64,000 nucleotides of DNA from Nannochloris sp. 'desiccata' (taxonomy: Eukaryota; Chlorophyta; Trebouxiophyceae; Chlorellales; Chlorellaceae): positions 1,984,001 through 2,048,000 of the forward strand of contig JAGTXX020000011.1 in the NCBI GenBank assembly GCA_019044685.2. Reading direction: 5' to 3'. The notes under the pieces were generated by a model. It had not been told where the DNA came from. It made no database searches and was given only the letters and a program-made list of their open reading frames with translations. Both the position numbers and the translations under genes were made by a program. The stretch's first letter is position 1, and each line of letters starts with the position of its first letter. This document shows positions 56,560 through 64,000 of this stretch, piece by piece.

Positions 56560-57506
56560 TTATGCAGCAGCGGCCTTTTGGCTGCTACCTGACTGCTGAG
56601 ATGGTAAATGATGTCCCAGCAATTCCAACAACCCTGGCAAGGTCTCCGGAATCCCTGCAGTAATTTCAAAATCAACAAGCGTACCACGTGTTCTGTAAAA
56701 ATCTTCAACTGGCTTGGCACCAGAGTTATATACCTCTAATCTTCTAAGGATGGTTTCTTCAGTATCGTCGCTCCTCTGTTCCATATGCTGGGCACATTCG
56801 GCTGGAGGGCTAAGTGGTGGCATAATTATAGCAGGTCTGCCATTACCAGCTGCTAAGTTAATGTCAGCAATATTATAATTCTTACCACACTTACTACAGA
56901 GACGGCGTCCCATGCATTTCTCTACGAGAACCTCCTCGCGGAGATCAAGATTAAGCGCCAATTGGACGTCGGCAATCTCCTCCAAGGCAGCAGCTTGTGG
57001 GACTGAGCGTGGGAAGCCATCCAAAAGGAATTTGTTGACTCCAGAAGCTGAAGCACTATGGAATTGATCGTTAAGGGCACGGAGAATCATTTTATCAGGG
57101 AGTAAGTGACCGCTGTTGACAATCTCCGCCATTTGTTTGCCGAGGTCACTGCCTTTTTTAATTTCTTCACGGACGAGGTCTCCTGTTGCAATGTGGCGGA
57201 ATCCAAACTTGTCAGCTACACGTGTGGAATAGGTGCCTTTACCTACACCCTGCATAGCAGAAATTAGAGAAAATTGTAAAAGGCAAGTTGACTAAAACAA
57301 GATGCGATCAATCACCATGGCGCTGCCTGCGTATTTATCGTTGAAGGGCAGCATCGTGAGATAAGTATGCATGATTGACGTACTGGTGGTCCTAAAAATA
57401 CCCATGTTATTGGCTTGGCTTCGGCTGATGAAGAGAAGCGTGCATTCTGTTCAAATAATACAGCAATTTGAAACCGCAGCCGACTCAAAATATGTTGCCC
57501 GCGCAT
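56560..57506 (-). CDS. Adenylate kinase, plant organellar type
   Basis: Exons 57384-57506 and 56560-57249 give 270 aa. The junction rebuilds the P-loop WVFLGPP/GVGKGT. It interconverts ATP, ADP and AMP. Other motifs are HIATGDLVREE (AMP-binding), FLLDGFPRSVPQA and LCSKCGKNYNIADINL with a further Cys in PAECAQHM, which suggests a metal-binding LID. The pattern follows the plant chloroplast/mitochondrial AMK branch. The N-terminal 27 residues (MRGQHILSRLRFQIAVLFEQ, then NARFSSS) look like an organelle presequence. The frame is open upstream to 57617, so a longer N-terminus is possible. Confidence 0.92.
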
Positions 57507-57952
57507 GCTATTAGAACTTGACAGTAGTTTAAAATCAAATTTGTGTAAATTATGCTTGGGAATGAATATTGAGTGGCAGTTGAAACTTTCAAAATTGAGC
57601 CGCCGGCCTTTGATCAAAGTTCTTGAACAATTTGGAGGTTACAGTATTTTAACTTGAACTCAAGTAGGGAACAGTAATGCAATAATGAGGAAACAAAATC
57701 TATACAAATCAAAGAAAGAGCATGCGTAGAGTAAAGTAGCTACTTGCTGAAAAATCATCAGCGCTGCTTGCAGCTCCTTGCTTCTCCGCACGCAAGGCAT
57801 TCATTCTTCAAAACAAAATCAAACAAGGGGGCAATCAATCAAGCAATGGCAGGATGCGATAACGGCAAAGGGATTCTACTAAATGAAGGTAAAATAAAGC
57901 AAAAAAAAATGGAGTTTAGTGTAATCAAATGCATTCTATAGGTAGATTTTAT
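57507..57952. other. Intergenic region upstream of adenylate kinase
   Basis: About 450 bp between two minus-strand genes: promoter of the kinase gene and 3' UTR of the sucrose-phosphate synthase gene. Nothing else is visible. Confidence 0.4.
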
Positions 57953-60900
57953 TTATTCTTTTTTATCCATACCCGGCTCATCAATGACGCCATTAGCAGC
58001 AGCAGCCTCCCCATCCGCAGCAGCAACATTAGTAACAAAATCTACTACATGCTGGACAACACCTTCTTTATCACAAAGCTTTACTTTATCCATATCTTGG
58101 AATGGAGCTAACCTGGTACCAATAAAGGTCGCAAGATCTTCTCTTGATTGAGCAGTATCGCTATCTGGTCGGACCACAATCGCCTTTTGAGCTCCAGCAA
58201 CCAAGTCTGATACATCGCTGGTAGCAGGTCCCACCACAGCATCTGCTAAGCTCTCACCAAAGACTACTGGGGGCAATGCTATAACAATAAAATTGTCCAT
58301 AGGGATGTTTAATCGATGAGAAATAGCACGAAGCGCCAGCGGGCGTGAGGCTCGGATCGGAGTGATATGCAGGACTGCAAGATGTTCACTTGAAGGACCA
58401 TCCTGAGGTACAAACTGCAACGTGTAATTCGCACGGAACCCTTTCGTTCTTAACCTTCGTTTTAACCGTTCAGTCACAGCACTGGCTAACCGTACACTGC
58501 CTGCCGAGCGTGCTTTGGGTCCCATCCCAGCAGCCAAAATTCCTTGAGTCTCTGGGTCCAGGTCTACACAAATATGCCTGGGGTGCACTCCTGCTTCGGG
58601 CTCTTCTGCAACATTATACAAAAGTTCTTTCAAACGAGGTAATCTACGTTGATTATCAGCTTGAGAACTGATAATCTTTTTCAACATTCGGTGTAAAGCG
58701 ACACGGTCCCAATGAAATTCAATTAGAGACTCATACGCCTCGTCAGCCTCCCAGCGGCGGGAGTCATGCCTGAGCCACGCATCAGCACCGCTATTACACA
58801 CCATGAAGTCTAAATTGTCAACATCGATTCCACCAGAAACAATGTGGTCATAGGTCGAGTCGAAGCCCAGCATGCTCAGCACACCGATACCCACATCACT
58901 AGAAAGTCCAGCGGCATTTAAACCAGAGATCAGCTGCCGTAACTGGAAGACCACATCAGAGATAACTTTATCTGAATCTAATGGGACTACGATCAAACGT
59001 TTACGAGTTGCAGCGACGGAATCTTGAGGGCCCTTTCCTCCTCTAGTCGCATTTTCTTTAGCTAAACTACTAATAATATCGAGGTCATCGGTAGTTAGCC
59101 CACTAATTTTCTTGCCTAGAGGGCTACTTGGATGGGATAAAGACCCCCTCAGATCTGTAGGCGTCATATCTCCAGGTGTACTGAAATGCCGTTGCATCGT
59201 TAGCATGCCCTCAGACACCACTCCGTGACTAGGACTGCCCGACAAAGTTGCGGAAACTTCAGTGTCCACAATACCCAGCAAATCGAGACGAGATAACCTT
59301 CTAGTTAAGAAACCAGACATCGAACGATCATGTTTAACCTTTGTATTAGAGTTAAAACGTCGTTCTACGTCCATTGTTTCCATGTATCGTTTGCAATGAG
59401 CAGGCCATGAGTATGCCATGATGTTGTCGACGCCAGAAGTTGACATTGAGCTCCAGGTAGACGGCGCAGTGAGAATGGAGAGTAATGCAGCAGCTACAGC
59501 ATCAGAATCTGTAGGATCTACAACAACGCCGTGGTGTAAGGTTGCCATAATGTCGACTGGACCTCCATTTCGAGTTGCAACAGTTGGAACTCCATGAGCA
59601 GCGGCCTCAATAACAGTCAGCCCAAAAGGTTCCTGAAGAGCGATATTAACAAAAACACCACGGGTTTCACGTGCAAAGAGGTAAATATCTGAAATATCTG
59701 CCTGGGTATGATGTTTAGGGTAGGAAACTGCTCCGTACAAGTCATGGGCGTCAATTAATTTTAAAACTTGAGTTAAAATTTTCTGAGAACCACCAGCCAT
59801 AGAGTCAATAGTATCACGGTTACCCATGATAAGCACTAAATTTGCCAATTCGCGAAGCATTGCGTGCTCCCCGAAGGCTTTGACCAAGGTAGTGATGTTC
59901 TTTTTAGCGTCAGGGCGGGACATAGCGAGGACTGCTGGTTTGAGAGGGTTGCGAAGGAATTTCGCAATGTCTTGCCAAATAGGAGGGCCATTAGGGATGA
60001 TATCAGCAGGACGCGGAGGTATAATGGGAGGAATTTGTACAGAAGAGACCATTCCACCGCCACCACCGCTGCTGCTGTCAACGGTGCCTGTAGGGGACGA
60101 GACTCCAGCAGCATCTGTAGGTGATTGAGGGGTTGAAGATGCAGCTCCCGTACCACGTCTTCCGGGAGGAAAAGATACATTTTGATCACTTGTAGTAGCA
60201 GAAGAAGGAGTTCCTGCTTCATTTCTTTTATTCTTTTTACTGCCATCTCCAGGAGAGGTCGGGGATCTGGGACTGAGTGACAATGGAGAAGATAAGGGCG
60301 CTAAATCAAATTCTTGCAGCGTGGCTCTTTGCTTTTCAAACTCTTTTACGACGGGGTCTTCAGGCATAGTAACCTTTAAGGTTGAAAAATCAAGGCCAGG
60401 TGGAGATACCTTCATATAAGGCATGTGACGTCCAACAGAGCGACGGAATCTTAAAATTCTAGCCAAAGTTGGGTTGTACCCATCGTAAAGACCCCATTGC
60501 TCTTCAATTTCTTGCTGGGTAGAGGTAAATACAAGAGAAGCGACGTCTAATGACCTTTCCTCCGCTTCAATGCGACGAGAAATAGCATATGTCATCTCAA
60601 TCTCTGCCCTCGTCATCGATGCAGAATTAAGCAAATGATCAAGCTTATTACGGCCTAAACTATGCCCAGTCATCGCCATTTGGGTATCTAAGGTACTACA
60701 CATAAGCACTGCAGCTTCTCCTGCATCAGCATAATGGCCATGGACACAATACAATTCACACCGGCGCCCAGATTCGCTCAGCGTGCTCAGCATACGTGTT
60801 GCATGGGCTACCCCACGATCAGCAAATTCACGGACGTGTGGCCATAACGACTCTTTATTAATATACTGATTCGTAGGACCACACGGTAATCGTACTATAT

Positions 60901-62117
60901 AAGCACCACCATTATCGCCCCGTCCTTTGACTATGCACTCTTCCTCGACCCCATACTCTGGATCGACCCTGGGATCCCGGATAAGCCTCGTCAGCAAATC
61001 TACACGATGTACTGCAGGATGTAGAGCCATAGCACGGGCTAATTCGACGACATACTTGACTTGGCCACCGGTATCAGAATCTCGCCCCAGTTCCATTCTA
61101 TCGCCGCGGATTAAACCATGCAAGGAAATCATTACAACGTACAGCCTATCGAGACGCTGTGGCTCCATTTTATGGGACGCGCCAAGAGGTGTGGTTTCAG
61201 CTGGGGAGAGCATGTAATCTTCAAACAACGCGTCAATTGCAGCAGCTGGGGTAGGGACACCAGACCCCGGCTGCATAGCAATCGCCAATGCTCCGGCACC
61301 GGCAGCAGCATTTGCAGCTCCAGATGCATCTGGTAGCTTGACGGAGACTTTCTTAAGGGAAGGGGCTGGTGCAAGGTCTCCTGCTTCTACTTTAGCGAAT
61401 GGATATGGATGCCCTGCACCGCTAATAGGACTGGCTCCTTCTTCATCACTCGAGTAGTCTCGGGAAGGCGGGGCACCATCAAATTCAAATGAGTCTAAGC
61501 CTTCTATGTTATGACGGAGGCGTTCTACTTCTGCATGTTTACGCTTGAGATGCCAAATACGCCAAGAGAGGTATTGCAGACGGGCGTCTTTGTCACCGCC
61601 TTGCCTGGTTGCAGATGCAGCCTGTTTTGAGAAAGGAAAAAAAGTGAACGGGAAAAGTATTGTTATTGTTTTTTTACTTTTTAAAGAAGGAACAAAAAGA
61701 CTGGGAAAGACCAATATCAAAGCTTAAGTCATCTCACCTTGCTCCACGCGTTCTTGAGAGCGTCTTCATCCAATTTTAACAAAGAGCGAACATAGTAACG
61801 GCTGTAAAGGGTGCGGTCGGCGTCGGGGGCACCTACATTTTCCTTTGTTGCTCCAGCATATTCGCTACTTAGACCAAAGGTGAGGACTGCATGATACGAA
61901 TAAAGAGGTTAGCTGTGTTTGTATTTGGCCAGAACCCTTGTAGAAGTTTCTCGCAATACAGATTATGGGAATGGAATTCTTAACCCATTTCCCTCAAACT
62001 GTTCCGCGATCAAGAAAAGGGCGCATTTTAATAAGCATGTTGTTGTTACTTACGTGCATTGAGATAACTCTCCACCCAGGCATTGCTAGCAGATATCTCT
62101 GCTGCAGTTTGAGACAT
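57953..62117 (-). CDS. Sucrose-phosphate synthase, plant type
   Basis: Exons 62054-62117, 61738-61886 and 57953-61621 give 1293 aa, about 200 longer than land-plant enzymes. It makes sucrose 6-phosphate from UDP-glucose and fructose 6-phosphate in the cytosol. The N-terminus has NAWVESYLNALL and YLSWRIWHLKRK, as in plant SPS. The GT-B core starts at about 230 (SLHGLIRG, LGRDSDTGGQVKYVVELARA), with CVHGHYADAG, TGHSLGRNKLDHLL, AMSRPDAKKNITTLVKAFGE and LQEPFGLTVIEAAAHG. A C-terminal sucrose-phosphatase-like domain follows from about 960. A Ser/Pro/Gly-rich insert of about 110 residues (508-618) splits the GT core, and a shorter one sits near the N-terminus. These inserts may hold phosphorylation or 14-3-3 sites, which is inference. 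Confidence 0.93.
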
Positions 62118-62378
62118 TTAAACAGATGCTGAGATCAAACGAATAGCGAGTTATTATCGCAAAGAGAGATCCATCGGTGATGTTTAAGTCGATGATCAAG
62201 CTTACAAAAAATAGAAATTTGACAGATTGAAGTGAAATAATACCCTTAGCTCAGCTTCTCGAAGCCTTCAACTTCTCGAAATACTTGCACTGCAGTGCAA
62301 GATCGAATCAGTGACGAGTCACCAGGCCAACCTGCGGCTCTCCTTCATTGACTCGCTTTTATCAATTTTCTTACCTTT
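62118..62378. other. Intergenic region upstream of sucrose-phosphate synthase
   Basis: 261 bp between two minus-strand genes; presumed SPS promoter and 3' end of the carrier gene. CTTGCACTGCAGTGCAAG at 62284-62301 is a perfect 18-bp palindrome. Confidence 0.5.
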
Positions 62379-63461
62379 TCATTCTATAGCCAAAACACTC
62401 CGTCTCTTCTCCAATATCTCAATCGCTGTATTCCTTGTCCCAGTCAATATAAACACAGCGCCCACAATACGAGTAGCTCTCGGCAGCAACCCAGCAAACA
62501 GGGTCCCCACGCCTTCAGTCGTAATAATATGCCGTGCTGTTGATACTAGGCTTCTATATTCAGGGTTGACAGTTTTATCAGGGAATGCTTGCATTCGGGT
62601 CTTTATTGTATCTGCTGGCTGGGTCGATACTGTAGCTAAGAGGCCCGAAAGAACTCCAGAAATAACAAGAGCGCCTCCTGGCAAATCGTGTATGCTAGGA
62701 ATTGTATTCAATTTTGCACGGAGCAATGGGACCACACCCAGGTAGCCAGCTGCATAGAGAGATTCTCGCATGAAAGTAGCACTCTGTAGAGTAGAAAATA
62801 TAGAGTACGGGAAGGTTAATAGAGAACAAAATACAAAATATATATAGAGAAAATAAAGTGAAGCAGCAGAGGAAAGACAAAATTTGCTATGTATATTTTA
62901 TTTAACTTACCAGTCCCTTATATGCGGTCAAAGCGCCTCTTTCTGTAAATGTGTGCTTTAACTCTGCTCCTAAAGATCTCCCGCACCGCTGTTGCTGGAT
63001 CATAACAAATTCTGCTGGACAACTGACCAAGGCAGAAGCGGCGCCGGCCGCCATGGCAACTCCAATACCAGCAGCATTCCCAGGAGCGTGGCCATTAGCA
63101 TTGATATATGCTGTTTCTAATACTTTATTCATGCCAAATTGTATAGCAGTAATGGGAAACATAGTCCCAGCATTGATCTGCGCACAGTTTAGGGCGGTGA
63201 GTGTGGCAACAGTGATTGATGGGTCTAAGGAGAATAACAACTTTTGCCACAGATGATGAAAAATTTGCGTTAGAACAAGATCATTACGAATACTATGTAA
63301 CTTACTGCTAGTCCTCTATAATATGCCACTGGAGTGCGGGGTAAAGGTCTTCCTTCTTGAAGAGCATTCTTGATGGCGACCGTAGGCTGCATGATCGTGA
63401 CCTCTGTCATGCCTGCAAAGGCACCAATCATGGTATGCTCCCATGATGATAATGATGCCAT
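62379..63461 (-). CDS. Atypical mitochondrial carrier family protein
   Basis: Exons 63306-63461, 62911-63177 and 62379-62783 give 275 aa. The junctions restore YYRGLA/INAGTMFPITAIQFG and YKGL/SATFMRESLYAAGYLG, which are standard for carriers. The three signature positions are MQPTVAIKNALQ, SCPAEFVMIQQQ and TQPADTIKTRMQ. The first lacks the usual acidic residue (Val where Asp/Glu stands) and the second has no basic residue at the salt-bridge position. The family is of inner-membrane exchangers; the substrate is unknown. The start MASLSSWEHTMIGAFAGMTE places the first helix at the very N-terminus, so there is no presequence. Confidence 0.84.
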
Positions 63462-63731
63462 TTCCTCTGGGAGTTAAGCACAAATGATTATTAGTTCTAC
63501 AATTACTAGTGGAATTTAATTTCAAAAAAATATGTGGATATTGCCACTTATATTTCGGAAGATCTAACTTTAAAATAGCATTGAATATCAAGTTTACATA
63601 TACGGAATAAAGAGGACTGTTGGCAATGGAATCATATCAGCTGCCGAGCGTCAACCAACTTCTTCGACTCTAAGATTCTTGCGATCGGCCATATGGCCAA
63701 TCACCAGCCGGCTGGTCCCAGCCTCTGCCGC

Positions 63732-64000
63732 TCATTCTTCCAATCCAGCCAGTTCTTTGCTCTTCTTCCACAACCTGCTTGTCAGGGCCACATCATTACT
63801 CGCTCCTGAGCTTCTAGCCACCGCACATTCTTGAACATACTCGCCACCGACCTCGTCCGCCGGCGCTGTAGCTGCAAATAAAACACACTCCGCAGCACCT
63901 TTTGGCGTTTTTAAGAAAACAGGAAAGAGCAGATTATCTAAAATTGGAGAAGCTATCGGTAGCAATACCTTGGGTACTTGATCTTTGAAATATTGTCGAG
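63732..64000 (-). CDS. Short-chain dehydrogenase/reductase, C-terminal part (5' end outside window)
   Basis: The reading frame enters from the right edge (RQYFKDQVPKVLLPIA...) and stops at 63732, giving about 89 residues. PVFLKTPKGAAECVLFAAT, then GGEYVQECAV and SRLWKKSKELAGL, match the end of SDR enzymes of the retinol dehydrogenase/TIC32/WWOX type (KTPxxGAAT...LW..SE.L). The NAD(P)-binding fold and catalytic Tyr-Lys lie outside the window, so the substrate cannot be guessed. Confidence 0.7.
   Translation of the reverse strand, partial: RQYFKDQVPKVLLPIASPILDNLLFPVFLKTPKGAAECVLFAATAPADEVGGEYVQECAVARSSGASNDVALTSRLWKKSKELAGLEE

Noticed and set aside
59836..60246. 136-codon minus-strand frame inside the SPS gene
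   Set aside because: An out-of-frame shadow of the low-complexity insert of sucrose-phosphate synthase; Leu-rich without any domain.
62311..62745. 144-codon plus-strand frame
   Set aside because: It is antisense to the third exon of the mitochondrial carrier, whose family match is clear.
63177..63240. Upstream acceptor for the second exon of the carrier at 62379-63461
   Set aside because: It would insert about 20 residues before NAGTMFPITAIQFG and break the usual spacing after YYRGL; the acceptor GCGCAG at 63178-63180 restores it.
1..64000. tRNA, rRNA, transposon or CRISPR features
   Set aside because: I looked for tRNA B-box-like strings, rRNA blocks, terminal repeats with transposase frames and spaced direct repeats, and found none that could be supported by eye. 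A covariance-model tRNA search would be decisive.

Overview
The window is a piece of nuclear genome from a unicellular-type photosynthetic eukaryote, most likely an alga of the green lineage. Three observations support this. (1) Genes carry short spliceosomal introns (about 100-250 nt, usually one or two per gene), and many products are strictly eukaryotic: TOR kinase, DNA polymerase delta, TFIIH p52, MYST acetyltransferases and mitochondrial carriers. (2) Several products are plant-type or plastid-type: a plant-like sucrose-phosphate synthase, a cystathionine gamma-synthase with a transit-like leader, a PP2C that resembles TAP38/PPH1, a plant organellar adenylate kinase and an LHC-superfamily membrane protein. 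(3) The genome is compact: 30 genes in 64 kb, many of them head-to-head with only 200-400 bp between start codons. I cannot name the species from sequence alone.

Layout. 0-9.2 kb: a tandem pair of MYST acetyltransferases, an ELM2-SANT nuclear protein, the small mitoribosomal protein mL54, and a secreted protein made only of the C-terminal domain of 5'-nucleotidases. 9.6-18.2 kb: POT-type peptide transporter, cystathionine gamma-synthase, TAP38-like phosphatase, a tiny zinc-finger protein with a GC-AG intron, and a SWIM zinc-finger protein. 18.3-25.2 kb: membrane-anchored class 3 lipase, MTHFR-like protein, ubiquitin-like protein, and a mitochondrial carrier of the carnitine/ornithine group. 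25.7-31.7 kb: propionyl-CoA carboxylase alpha subunit, an organelle-targeted P-loop ATPase with an apparent frameshift, and an LHC-like protein. 32-41 kb: DNA polymerase delta, ETF alpha, a CorA/MRS2-like protein with a variant signature, an F-box protein and an unknown. 41-46 kb: two divergent coiled-coil genes. 46.5-56.4 kb: full-length TOR head-to-head with TFIIH p52. 56.5-64 kb: adenylate kinase, sucrose-phosphate synthase, an unusual mitochondrial carrier, and the end of a short-chain dehydrogenase that runs off the window.

There are no operons. Functional links are loose: PCCA, ETFA and a carnitine-type carrier could all serve mitochondrial acyl-CoA oxidation; TOR, TFIIH, MYST, ELM2-SANT and Pol delta are nuclear growth and chromatin functions; SPS, CGS, the TAP38-like PP2C and the LHC-like protein belong to plant-type metabolism and photosynthesis. 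All exon borders were read by eye from GT-AG (or GC-AG) sites, frame continuity and family conservation, and have not been tested against transcripts. No rRNA, tRNA, CRISPR array or recognisable transposon was seen.
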